DNA from: Delphinapterus leucas
Lineage: Eukaryota; Chordata; Mammalia; Artiodactyla; Monodontidae
Length of the DNA: 64,000 nt
Reading direction: 5' to 3'
NCBI RefSeq assembly: GCF_002288925.2
Contig: NW_022098069.1
Span: 78,752,424-78,816,423, forward strand
Part shown: positions 11,676 to 22,870 of the stretch, one piece after another
How positions within the stretch are numbered: the first letter of the stretch is position 1
How the letters are laid out: every line of letters begins with the position of its first letter
The notes under the pieces: generated by a model
Told to the model about the DNA's origin: nothing
Seen by the model: only the letters and a program-made list of their open reading frames with translations
The model's database searches: none
Made by a program: the position numbers and the translations under genes

Positions 11676-12795
11676 TTGAGTAACCTAGAAGAAGCGGATA
11701 GATTTCTAGAAACATACAACCTACCAAAACTGAATCATGAAGAAATAGAAAAACTGAACGGACCAGAAGCAAGTGAGGAGATTGCATCAGTTTCCTTACC
11801 GATTCAATCCCAACAGAGAAATGTTCAAGACCAGATGGCTTCACTGGTGAATTCTATCAAACATTTAAAGCCGAATTAAGGCTAATCCTTCTCAAACTCT
11901 TCTAAAAAATTGAAGAGGAGGGAGCACTCCCAAACTCATTTTATGAGGCCAGCATTATTACTTAAATACCAAAGCAAGATAAGGACACTACAAGAGAAGA
12001 AAACTACAGCCCAATATCCCTGATGAATATAGACGCAAAACTTTCCAGTAATATACTAGCGAATTGAATTCAACAGTACATTAAAAGGATCACACACCAT
12101 GATCAAGTGGGGTTCAGAACCCTTGGATGCAAGCATGGTTCAACACATGCAAGTCAATAAATTTGATAACCACATTGATAGAATGAAAAATTAAAATCTC
12201 AATAGTTGCAGAAAGAAGCTTTTGACAACATTTAACATCCCTTCAAGATAAAAGCTCTCAATAAACGGGTCATAGAAGGAACCTACCTCAACATAATTAA
12301 TGCCATATATGACAAATCCACAGTTGACATCATACTCAATGGTGAAAGTTTGAAAGATTTCCCGCTAAGATCAAGAACAAGGCAAGGGTGCTCGCTCTCA
12401 CCAGTTTTATTCAATATAGTACTAGAAGCCATAGGCAGAACAAATAAGCAAGAAAAATAAAAAGCATCCAAATTGGAACGGAAGAAGTAAAATTTTCTCT
12501 GCAGATGATATGATCTTATATATAGAAAATGCTAAAGACTCAACCAAAAAATTGTTAGAGCTAATTAATGAATTCAGTAAAGTTGCAGGATACAAAATCC
12601 ATATGCAAAAATCAGTTGTATTTCTATGTATTAACAATGAACTATCTGAAAAAGAGACAAAGAAAAACAATTCCATTTATAATTATATCAAAAGTAATAA
12701 AATATTTAGGAATAAATTTAAACAATGATGTAAAAGATATTTACACTGAAAATTACATGACATTGATGAAAGAAACTGAAGAAGACACACAATAA
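11676..12795 (+). pseudogene. L1 ORF2 reverse transcriptase remnant
   Basis: Readable pieces in several frames: NLEEADRFLETYNLPKLN (linker, 11676-11750), the finger region near 12000, the segment around 12360-12420 that corresponds to the SGTRQGCPLSP motif, [19 protein letters not shown] (12500-12560) and LGINLNNDVKDIYTENY (about 12700-12770). Multiple stops and frameshifts make it clearly older than the two minus-strand L1 copies. Confidence 0.85.
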
Positions 12796-12842
12796 ATGGA
12801 AAGATATGCTGTGTTCATGGATCAGAAGAATTAAAATACAAG

Positions 12843-13307
12843 AGGGTACCAGGAAAGTAATCACAAATAGAAGAAACATAATAATTTGAAAAAGATGATA
12901 GTATAGATACAGACCTGATGAGGTGATCAAGAACAAACATTATGGAACATTTAAAACAATCTACAAGTTGAATACAGTAGAACAAAATGAAAGAGACATG
13001 GGTCTGAATGAATTGAGAGACCCCATACTAAACCTGGGCATACTACCTGAGTGTGATACATAAACCTGTCAGATCCACTATTATTTTGCTCTGTTACAGC
13101 TCCCTTGACAATACAGAATTGAAGATTATAAACAACTATATGATTAATCAAAAATAAAGCCTTCTTGATATTGAACTAACACAATAAAAGTCAACTGCCA
13201 TTTTCCTTAACAATATTAGATAGATTGGTAGGCTAATATTGTAACATTATAAAATAAGTATTACATGTTACCCAATATTAATATTCTTGTTAAAAGTAGG
13301 AATAAGA
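12843..13307. other. Unassigned DNA
   Basis: It lies between the abrupt end of the L1 and the next SINE. There is no L1 3' UTR here and no coding frame of note. A passage around 12960-13150 is moderately complex but I cannot match it to a repeat family. Confidence 0.5.
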
Positions 13308-13510
13308 GGGCTTCCCTGGTGGTGCAGTGGTTGAGAGTCCTCCTGCCCATGCAGGGGATACGGGTTCGTGCCCTGGTCCGGGAAGATCCCACATGCCGCC
13401 GAGCAGCTGGGCCCGTGAGCCGTGGCCGCTGAGCCTGTGCGTCCGGAACCTGTGCTCCACAACGGGAGAGGCCACAAGAGTGAGAGGCCCGCGTACTGCA
13501 AAAAAAAAAA
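13308..13510 (+). mobile_element. CHR-type SINE, short form
   Basis: Head gggcttccctggtggtgcag, B-box-like gggttcgtgccc, body with many CpG sites, then 'gcgtactgc' and a run of about 12 A ending at 13510. High CpG content and low divergence suggest a fairly recent insertion. Confidence 0.95.
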
Positions 13511-13980
13511 GTTCCTTGGCCAGTATCAAGCCTAGACCCCAAAATGCTTTTAGGGGCCTAAGCAAGCTGAGAATGTAATATAACAGGGAGAACCAGAGTT
13601 ACTGCATGCTCCATCTAAGGCATTCAAAATCAAAAAGAAAACACAAACACTTGTCTGTGGGCTGACGAATGGGCCATAAGTTTGTAACTCCCAAATGAAA
13701 GCTTGGAACCAGAATCTGAAGCTTTTTCCTAATATAGTTGCTTCCTGACACAACGTCTATATAATAGATGCTTTGTAGATTTTGATTAGTGCAAAGTAGT
13801 TTACATATGAGCTGTGACACTCACTTGGAGATTTCTTGTCACATATTTACATGTTCTGGATGGGAGTTAACTATAAATAATTGGAATATTTTAAAACAAC
13901 TCTTTTTGGCTTTCTATAAGATGGCAAATAATTGTTTTCATTACATAAAATGAAATACCACTACTGAAATAGCATTTTAC
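13511..13980 (-). other. Possible intron-derived flank of the MATCAP2-like copy
   Basis: Read on the minus strand this follows the coding homology directly and starts with GTAAAATGC, a plausible 5' splice site after ..AAGCAG. No coding similarity continues. I infer that it may be intronic sequence carried with the copy, but there is no independent proof, and it could equally be the insertion flank. No poly(A) remnant is obvious before the SINE at 13510. Confidence 0.35.
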
Positions 13981-14925
13981 CTGCTTAAGAAACTGGTCAG
14001 TTGCTTTGTTGTGCTTGGTTAAGACACTTAGCGGAGAAGGATTAGCATATTCAAACTGAGGATTGTAGGTGAAGTCAGACTTAAGAGTCTCACTTTTTCT
14101 TTCTCCAAGTTGGTGGGCTTTATAGCAGTCAGTATACAAAATTTCCTTCCAGAAAATTCATCTCCTTTTTCAAAACTTCTAGACAGCTGAGGCTGCGGCT
14201 TTGGCTTTGGAAAAGTAGGGAAATGGCGTCGCTTGACCTTTCTTTCATTTTGGGGTGTAGGTGGCAGTACTACGCTGTTTCCTGTGACAGAGATACCATG
14301 TGTAAACTTTACAGGACTTGACACTGAACTAGTGACAAAAACAGCAGGCTGCCTTTCTAGGCAGTACCAAGTACCACTGCTCATCACAGGCACTGGGGCT
14401 TTTATCTTGCGAAGATCTTTACTACGTGAAGAGCTACGAGATTGCTGGGTTTTCTACATCTTTTGGAGTAGGTGGAGGAAGACTGTTTTTGTGAATGATG
14501 CTCTTTCTCCTCTTTGCTCTGTAGTAGGACATTGTAACTACTGGTTCCAGTTGTGAAAATGTCCTTTAGTATTCCAGGAGGTAAATGTGGCATGCTTCTT
14601 TTGCTGTCAATGATCAAGGACTCTTCTGCATTTAGAATAGACTTCTTAGCAAGTTCTTGCTCAGGCCAGTGAAGCTTTTCCGTTCCTCTAGTGGACTCCA
14701 GCATCGTCCCAATGAGGCCGCGGGCGGCGGGCTCTGGGGGCAAGGGCCAGACAGGAACCGCGAGGGCAGCCCCTAGCCTGCAGCCATGCCTCAGATGCGG
14801 GGTCGCGGAGGAAGGTTGCTCTGGGCGGATGGGTGCAGGATAAGGCGGGTAAGGACACACGAAGACGTGCTGACAGAAAGCTGTGAGCAGCGTTCCCTCC
14901 AGCCCGCAGGTGCTGGAAGGTACTC
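13981..14925 (-). pseudogene. MATCAP2: Broken copy of a MATCAP2/KIAA0895-like gene
   Basis: The protein read right to left starts MLESTRGTEKLHWPEQELAK (ATG at 14704), then LPPGILKDIFTTGTSSYNV, QKQSSSTYSKRCRKPS, APVPVMSSGTWYC, PVKFTHGISVTGNSVVLPP, CILTAIKPTNLEKEK and SDFTYNPQFEYANP, ending DQFLKQ. IKPTNLEKEK and YNPQFEY are hallmarks of the KIAA0895 family (microtubule-associated tyrosine carboxypeptidases, which remove the C-terminal Tyr of alpha-tubulin). The gene assignment is from memory of the family. Frameshifts near 14425 and 14083 split it into three frames, and only the N-terminal region before the catalytic domain is present. Upstream (14705-14925) is GC- and CpG-rich, like a 5' UTR. 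It is a pseudogene, probably retrocopied. Confidence 0.7.
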
Positions 14926-14929
14926 TGTA

Positions 14930-15175
14930 TAATGTTATTTATATGACACTTTGGAAGAGTCAAATAAAATTTATAATGACAACACAGATTAGTGGTTGTT
15001 CAATGCCCTGGTAAGGTGACTAGGAAGGGACACCAGGGAACAATGGGGATAATCTAACTTGATTTTTATGGTGGTTACATGACTGTATCAGTTAGCCAAA
15101 ATTCATCAAACTTTGCATGTAAAAGATGTGCATTTTATTGTGTGTAAATTATAAACCAATAAAGTTGATTTTGTC
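14930..15175 (+). mobile_element. Old L1M 3' UTR
   Basis: The passages 'atgttatttatatgacactt', 'acagattagtggttgttcaa', 'catcaaactttgcatgtaaa' and 'gcattttattgtgtgtaaat' ending 'aaccaataaagttgat' are the typical tail of ancient L1M/L1ME elements. The 5' end of the MATCAP2-like copy abuts it, which suggests that the copy landed in or next to this element. Confidence 0.75.
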
Positions 15176-15179
15176 ATGT

Positions 15180-15860
15180 AATATACAAGAATTTCTAGCA
15201 AATTTCAGTAAAAGAAAAATTGGGAGACGGTGGAGACTTTTTTTCCTACATTATTAAGCTACATTGTAATGCTACTATAATTAAAATTGTTTTCTACTAT
15301 GCATACATGTAGACAGACAGGAAAGTGGGGAAAAAAGAATAGTTAGAAATTTATCTAAATACGTAACAGAATTATAGCAGTAAATATAGGTAGAATTTCA
15401 GAGCATTCGGGAGAAAATTGCAAAGTAACATTGCTAGAAAAAACGGTTAAAAACCTGGTGAATATATAGAATTATCTTAACGTCAAATTTTTGCATCATC
15501 AAAAATTCTGGTTGCATCAGAGACTTAAACATAAAAATGAAATCATCAAATTATTAGAAAAAATACCAGCGTGTGGATGGTTGTGTTTAGCAAGAGACAA
15601 AACCACAAACCCCACACATAAAAATTGGTACCGATGGCTACTCTAAAGTAAAGTTATCTGAATAGCAGTAATATTACTGGAAAGAAAATCAATTTCAAAA
15701 ACACAAACTGGAAAAAATTGCAATGTGTACAACAGTTAGCATTAAATAAATAAATTCTGATTAAATAAAGCAGTAGTACCAAATGAAAAAACGAAAACCA
15801 CAACTCAACAGAAAGATGGGCAAGACGTATTTTATAATAAATGAAATACAAATGGCTGTT
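15180..15860 (+). mobile_element. Old L1M ORF2 3' portion
   Basis: Degenerate matches in L1 order: 'aatcatcaaattattagaaa' (post-RT), 'gcaagagacaaaaccacaaa', then 'agaaagatgggcaagacg' and 'aatgaaatacaaatggctg', the equivalents of the KMGKTY.. and EEEIQMA segments. Heavily mutated, with no usable frame. It lies downstream of an L1 3' end, so it is a separate fragment or a rearranged copy. Confidence 0.6.
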
Positions 15861-15954
15861 ACATGTAAGAAGGTATTTCCATATATAGTTTATTTGCAAT
15901 GGGAATAAATCATGAAAAAGAATAAAAATTAAATGACTTCTATATTTATTTTTC

Positions 15955-16050
15955 TTTTGGTCACTATACCTCCCAGTTATCTATGAGTATGCCTCACCTT
16001 CTATGCAGTAAATAACTTTTAAACTTTTTGTTGAATGATTGAATGAATGA
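15955..16050 (+). repeat. Possible L2 3' end
   Basis: The end 'gttgaatgattgaatgaatg', preceded by a decayed 'tatgcagtaaataac', resembles the last part of L2 (..caataaatatttgttgaatgaatg). Short and weak. Confidence 0.35.
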
Positions 16051-18719
16051 ATGTAGGGAAGTAGGGAGTGAAATTGATCACAATAATATACTTTGTATCA
16101 GTTAATTTTAATGTGGAAAGTAATTATCAAAATAAATATTAAGAAATATTTTAGAAAAGTTTTGGTATTTTGAATGATGCATTTATGGAGAGAAAGGGCA
16201 GATAAAATAGAAATAAAGAAATCCTTACAGAGGTATTACCAATTGCCAAGTCTCTTGGTGTGTACAGCAGTATTGTTACAATTCTGTTTCACAAACAGAT
16301 ATGATCAGAGGGCTGTACTGACACTGGACAGGGCAATGAAGGTGCCTGAAGCTACTACAACCTCCCTCCAGTAGATTGTATGTTGAACCTATGGAACTCA
16401 TACAGTAGATTCCATGGTGAATGTAAGGGCTGATTTAGTGATTTAAAACTAATTCCTACACTTGAGCTTGAAACTAAGTTTAATTGTCATCTACCAGCTT
16501 TGGAAATGTGCAAGGCCCATGAGATTTCAACAAATTACAACTATAAAAAGTGACCACATAGAAATTGACTTGATAAGGACTTATGATGAGTTTCTGAGTT
16601 AGTTCAATAGCGATCCTTGTCATGATTCGGTAGTGAGATGTATATATGCTCAGACATAGATGCCAACCAAAATTATATCTGAGATGTGAAACAAAAGAAA
16701 ATATTAATTGGCTAAGAAGATCCATTTTATTATACTGACAATGATATGTCATTCTATCTTTTTTCTTTTTCACTCCACCAAAATGTATAATGAATACATT
16801 TACATGTGATAAAGGAAAGAATAATGTGAATTGCAATCATGTAGCCAATTGAATTGTGCTTATTTCAAAAATGAAAAATAACATCCTTAATCCCACATTG
16901 AGTCCACTTAATGAGAAAGCTGGCAAGTAGACATTTTTGTTTAAAGTCCTAAAGATTTCACCAGTGTGACATTTTGGAATATCTGCTGACTACTTAACTT
17001 GCCAAATAATTGAGAATGAGAAAACTGTCAAAATGAGGGTTTCTAGAGAGTTAAAATGAAAAGAAAGGTATAGATTTTTAAAATATACTATTTCATGTTA
17101 TCTGTTTTTATCAGCAAATCAAAGACATATGATTATCCTTTCATTTGCATAGTCTCAACATCTGTTTAATAATTCAAAGTCAATTTGATAGGTTGATAAT
17201 AGTCTGTGGCATGTTTGAGCCTGGTATGGGTGTCACATCATAATGGGACACTAGTGAAGTGGTCTTTTCTCTGATCCTGACATTAGAATTCTTACTTGAC
17301 ATGTACATGTCACTTGGGGGGGAGGAGTGACACTCTCATCCATTTGTCACAGTGATACAGTGCCCAATCCTTGGTCAGTTGAAGTATTTCTCTATAGTTT
17401 AAATAATGACTTCTTGCTTTTTGATTTTTAAAGTGATTTTAATGCTCACAAATTTGACAACTAGCCACTTCAAAAATTCAAATACTCTGGAAATAAGTAC
17501 AGGGGATATTGTATCAACTAGTGCATGTCTTTTATTTTTTAAATATCACAAAATGGCCAGTGGATGTAAGTTAAACAGTGAATATTCTACAGTCATTTTT
17601 TTGTTATCGTTGAGATTACTTACAAAAGCAGCAATAATGGCGATGTGAGGATGGATCCTCTTACCTATGGGCTTCCCCTAGGGAAATGGAATAGAACAAC
17701 AAATTCAGGAGATGTTATTGGCAGTTTTATGACATATTTCCATAAATAATAAAAAGCATCTAAGACATGCAGGCAGAACTGTTCTGTGACATTCAAGGAA
17801 ACCTCTTGTTCTAAAATTATGAAAACAGTCACTTCACACATTTGTGTTCATTGTTAGGTGGATAATTTTGGTGGGGAAATGTTCATTGAGGAGAAACAAA
17901 AGCAATGTATTTTGTTAAATCCTTGAAAATTTAAAAGTATGCTAAAATTTTAGTTCTTTGAGTGAGTTGGTACGTCTTTTCTGATATTTGTAGCCATGTT
18001 CCTAATCAATCAATATAAATTTTTCTATAAACTGTACATTTTTGAATACTGCATGAATTAATTCAACATATTCAATGTATTTGGGTACCATTGTTTACTA
18101 CAATGCAATAAGTTATTATTTCATAGTATGGCCTTATTACTTCTTAATTGATGGGTTTAGTATTATTCTACTCAGTGCTGCCCAGCAGTGTCAAAGGAGC
18201 TTGTAATCACACCCGCAGAGCCAGAGGCACCAGAAAAGATTAAGAGAAAAGGCAGTCCCTCTGTGTTGAAATGAATGACCTTGTTCTACTATTCATCAGC
18301 AAGTGGTGGGGGATCATCATTAATTTTAGTTCATATTTTTTTTGCTTCTACTTTAAATCCCTTCTTGACACCTCTTGAGAGTATATGAATTATTATATCA
18401 GCAGGTATGAGGTGCTGAAGCATGCAGTCTCATGCAGGGAGAAATCAAGCAGTTGAACCATTAAAATTAATGCAAATAGTCTGTTTCTATTTAAGAAAGG
18501 AAAGAGGGGAATCTTGAGGAAGAATTATACATAGTATAACAGAATTGTCTATAAACTACTCTTAAAATTATGTATTGCTTTAATCCAAAATAAATACACT
18601 GTTTTGCAATATCAACTTTCTTTTCGTGTGTATTAATTCATTACAAATTAGCTATAAAAAGACCAGTCCTAAACTCTAAATTTACTTTTATTTCCCTTTC
18701 CTATCAATACAAGGTGTTT
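16051..18719. other. Largely unique AT-rich DNA
   Basis: No L1, SINE or coding match that I can defend. Base composition is more even than in the flanking A-rich repeats, for example 17170-17340 and 18160-18330 (with 'gcagagccagaggcaccag'). Open stretches are short and of chance composition. This could hold old regulatory sequence, but the window alone gives no proof. Confidence 0.5.
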
Positions 18720-19124
18720 TTACAACCTGTTTTCCAGCAGGCCAAAAGGAATTTTTGAAATCCGTTTCTTTATACTTGTAATTCTGTGTTTTAAATAATG
18801 TAACCCATACCAACCAGAGAGAAATGAAAGATTCTTTGAAGCATTGCACACCTCCTCTTGAGTGTCTGCAGCAGGAAGATCCAACCCATAGTCAGAAAGG
18901 GTTTCTCTACATCTATCTTAAAGCATTACTGCCAAAACTTCAGGTTCTATTCTTGGGAAAGAGGAAAAAAATTCTCTATTTATCATAAAACATATTAAAT
19001 CATCTTTTATATCACTGCTAAGAATCTTTTCACAGAACATAGTAATCTTTTGTAGAGTTCTCACACAGTCTAACATTCTTTGACTCTTTTTCTCAAATGC
19101 TGTGTTCGCCAATTTCCTCCTTAC
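18720..19124 (-). other. Near-open frame interrupted by one stop, unknown
   Basis: One minus-strand frame runs 133 sense codons with a single internal TAA at 18918-18920. It reads VRRKLANTAFEKKSQRML.., SSDIKDDLICFM, FFSSFPRIEPEVLAVML, then the stop, then DRCRETLSDYGLDLPAADTQ, EEVCNASKNLSFLSGWYG. The internal stop would arise from CAA by one C-to-T change. The mix of residues is protein-like rather than low-complexity. I do not recognise a family, and there is no ATG at the start. In AT-rich DNA a double run of this kind is expected now and then by chance, so it is only a candidate decayed exon or gene fragment. Confidence 0.25.
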
Positions 19125-21549
19125 TTATTGCCACATAACATGACAATGTCCAAGATGTGTATTTCCAATGCAAGCTGTTTATACATACAGTTTGGTTAGG
19201 TGGAATTTATTCTTCATGTGGTGTTTAAACCTGGGTTCTAGTTTAGCTATGTTTCCCTCCAGCAATCTATAGCCTTTCCACCTCTTGATATCTTCATATT
19301 AAAAGTGATCAATAGCTCCTGTCTTTTTCTTAAAATACATGAAGTAAGTGTATAAGTTTCTTGGCATATTTTAAGTTTAAGGAATTATTATAGTAAAGAT
19401 ACTGTAAGGTAGACATAAGAATTCTAGAATATTCTCACAAACATGATGTTGACTTTCATCAACATCTGATTATAGAAACTAAAAGTCATTAAATCTTTTT
19501 TCCAATATCTGTTTTTCATGTTTGTAAATCATTTTGGTTGTGGCTTAGATAAATGAAACAGTATTATGAAGAGTTTCAAAATGCATGGCTTATCTTTGAC
19601 AGGCATAGGGATTGTCTTTGACACTAAAACAACACAAAGAGAATGGCTTATCATAAGGAGTGCAGAATACACAACCTCTGCCTACCATGAGTAATGGCTG
19701 ATGGCATTGCTTACTGCTTGCTTTCCATTGCAAAATAATTATCTGGAGCAGATAAGATCACAAGATGGTTAATATCATAAGCCTGCCCCTGTTGCTAATA
19801 TGATCTTATCAGTCACTGACTGATTACTTTCTAGGGAGAAGTATCAGCCTGTTCCCTTTTTTTTTTTTTAAACTGGGCTAAGCTGCGATGCAAATGCTAT
19901 ACAGTACAATAGTAAAATGAGCTTTTACTTTTTTCTTTGATAAATATTTTGCTCACAGAGCTGTGTTTACCTCATGGGACTATTGCCAAAGGCAGAGGTT
20001 CAATTCCATGTGCTGAAATATATCATCATGTTTTGGCATAATTGCATTTCTAATGGCCTCTCAGAGAAAGGAATGTATAAGTGCCAATTACAGCATGGTA
20101 CAAATAAAGCATTATTATGTGCTGTGGAACAATCAACATAATGGCAATATAGTCATATCATATTACATTCAGTTATTTCTATTTCTTCTATTTGAATCTC
20201 TCTGTCAACAAACGATTTTTTAAAAAATGCCCCAAATGTGACTTGAATGCTATAAAAGTAATAATTTCTTTGCCAGTGATGTATGTAAAATAATCTATAT
20301 AAATGTATATATAGAGAGAGCGCAAGATCTCATATATAGATGTGTGTGTAGATACCCGTATGCAGATACAGATATAGATAGGTGTTCCATATACAGATAT
20401 AGATACATATATGATAGTCCACCACCACTTTGATTATTTAGTTATTTAAATTATTTTATTTAATTATTCAAATTACTGTTCTGAAAAGCAGAAAATAACT
20501 GAGTAACTAGTTTCAGCCTCGTTAACATATGAGACATATGAGAAAGTGATAACAACCAAACACACTAAAAGGAAAAATCACACAAATAATAACTCAAAAA
20601 GAAATGTAAGTATAAAACACAAGCACTAAAATGAAATACAGATTGTTTCTAATGTTTGAAGGAAGCTCTTTTTTATTGTTGAAATAAATATTATGCAATA
20701 GGGGAAAATATATTACTTATTTTCTTCAAACCAAAATGTCTTAAAGGTGTACAGACTCTTGAAAATGATGTGCTGAATCAAGGGAATGCTCACTCTAATG
20801 TCAGCATTGGAAAGCTGCCGAACGTCTTCTGGTCTTGAGCTACATAACAAGTCAAAAATAAATTTTTTTCACTTCAGTTTTTTACCAAGTCATAACCTGT
20901 TTGACAATATGGCAACACTACCCAGGAAAGAACCTTATTGGTTTGGGCATCTAGTTTAAAGGGAGACAAACCATAATTTGTCTGTGATGAAATGACCGTC
21001 ATTCTTGGTGTGTTGTCCTTGAGCAACAAATTTAAATCTGTCGCTGAGGAAAAGATTGTCTTTTTCAGAATAACAGGTTATTGGTTTTAGAAGAAAATCA
21101 CTTAATAAAATTTTATTTCAGAATTTTTACATTTTCACAATTACAGATTTATAGCGGAGTTTTTAATTATTCCAAACATAGAATATTTATACAATATTAA
21201 ATATAAAAAAGGAAATATAAAGCCCTATTTCATTAAGAAAGCTCAAATGGTATAGTTATGGGAAATATGTATACAGTAAATATTGTAAAAAATGCCAGAG
21301 AAAATATTTAGAAGAAAATAGGGTGGCAGTGTGGAGGAGAGGAAAGAAGAGATTAGAAATGAGACACACTACCGTATGTAACATGGACTGTATAATGTGG
21401 ACTTCATTTGAATCAAGAAATTTTGAAATCTTTAATTGAAATTTTCTAGTAGATAAAAGTAAAATAATTACAGGTCTGTTCGGTGGCTTAAGTGGTCAAC
21501 CATCTTAATGCTGGATTTGCAAACTTTATGAGTCATCAAAAGCTACAAA
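19125..21549. other. Largely unique DNA with conserved-looking block
   Basis: No recognised mobile element over most of the stretch. 19600-20170 has balanced composition, little simple repeat and many motifs typical of enhancers (GATAAG, CTTTGATA, gccaattacagc, aattgcatttctaatggcc), which makes it a candidate conserved non-coding element by appearance only. 20880-21550 becomes AT-rich and featureless. Confidence 0.45.
20290..20425. repeat. Degenerate TATA/GATA simple repeat
   Basis: Runs of tatata, gagaga, gtgtgtg and repeated 'cagatatagata'-like units form an imperfect short tandem repeat region of about 130 bases. Confidence 0.7.
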
Positions 21550-22870
21550 TGTTTAACTTGAAATGGATTAAAGACTTGAATAAGACCTAAAACCATTAAA
21601 CTCCTAGAAGAAAACATAGGTAGCAAACTCTTGACGTGGGTCTTAGGAATTATTTTTTGAATTTGACACAAAAAGCAAAAGCAGTAATAGCAAAAATAAA
21701 CAAGTGGGGCTACAATAAACTAAAAAGCTCCTACACAGCAAGGGAAACCATTAAAAAAATGAAAAAGAAACCTATGGAATGGGAGAAAATATTTGCAAAT
21801 CACATATCTGATAAGGGGTTAATATCAAAACATATATAATTTACACAACTCAACAGCAAACAAACAGACAATTTGATTAAAAAATGGGCAGAGGATCTGA
21901 ATAGACATTTTTCCAGAGAAAACATATAGATGGTCAACAGGTATATGAAAAAGTGATCAACACCACTGATTGTCAAGGAAATGCAGATCAAAACCCCAGT
22001 GAGCTATCACCTCAAGCCATTTATTATCAAAAAGTCAAGAAATAACATGCATTGATGAGAAAGTGGAAAAAAGGGAACACTTGTGCGCTCTTGGTGGAAA
22101 GGTAAGTTGGTGAAGCCACTGTGGAAAATAGTATGCATGTTCCTCAAAAAATTCAAAATAGAGCTACCATATGATCCAGCAATTCCACTTCTAGATATTT
22201 ATCCAAAGAAAACAAAAACACAAACTCAAAAAGATATGTGCACTGCTATGTTCATGGCAGCATTATTTACAATAGCCAAGACATGGAAGCAAACTAAGTG
22301 TCCATAGATAGATGAATGGATAAAGAAAATGTGGGAGACACACACACAATGGAATATTATTCATCCACAAAAATGAATGAAATCTTGCTATTTGTGACAA
22401 TATGGATCTTGACCTTGGAACTTGGATCTTGAGGGCATTATGCTAAGCGAAATGTCAGAGAAAAACAAATACTGCATGATCTCTTACAGTATGTGGAATC
22501 TAACAACAGCAACAGCAAAACAGCTGAGCTCATAGATACAGAGGACATACTGGTGGTTCTCAGAGGTAGGGGGTCGGAGGTGAGGGAAATGGGTGAAGGT
22601 AGTAAAAAGGTAGAAACTTCCCGTTATAAAATAAGTCATGGGATTGAAGGTACAGCATGGTGACCATAGTTAACAATATTGCATTGAATATTTGAAAGTT
22701 TCTAAGTGAATAAATCTTAAAAGTTCTCATCATAAAAAAAATTTGCTACTATGTGATGATGGATGTTAACTAAATTTATTGTGGTGACAATTTCACAATA
22801 TATACAAATATCAAATCATTTTGACATACACGAGAAAAAAATAGAATATGTTAATTATATTTCAATTTTA
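21550..22870 (+). mobile_element. L1MA-type 3' end (ORF2 C-terminus and 3' UTR)
   Basis: It reads through [24 protein letters not shown] and [19 protein letters not shown] sequence (21640-21840), then RHFSRE, IREMQ-equivalents, KLVKPLWKIVCMFLKK and [17 protein letters not shown] (22083-22220), and FMAALFTIAKTWKQ (22250-22300). The 3' UTR follows, with 'gaggtagggggtcggaggtg' and 'ttaattatatttcaatttt' at the end. The cysteine-motif region is degraded. Mid-aged and 5'-truncated. Confidence 0.88.

Larger units (their letters stand above)
10400..12842 (+). mobile_element. LINE-1 with 5' UTR joined to mid-ORF2
   Basis: 10400-10945 resembles an L1 5' UTR (opening aacaagatggtggtatagga; moderately GC-rich leader). 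At about 10945 the sequence changes abruptly to ORF2 between endonuclease and RT, read as TLLNNQGVKEEIKREIKK and LETNENGNTTY. ORF1 and the endonuclease are absent. The copy continues through the RT ([10 protein letters not shown] at about 12500) and stops near 12842 without a 3' UTR. It holds a CHR SINE at 11310-11529. The junction may be a splicing or template-jump product, or a later deletion; the sequence alone does not decide. Confidence 0.75.

Noticed and set aside
14233..14556. Plus-strand open frame of about 107 codons
   Set aside because: It lies opposite the MATCAP2-like coding sequence on the minus strand, which has clear family motifs; the plus frame has none.
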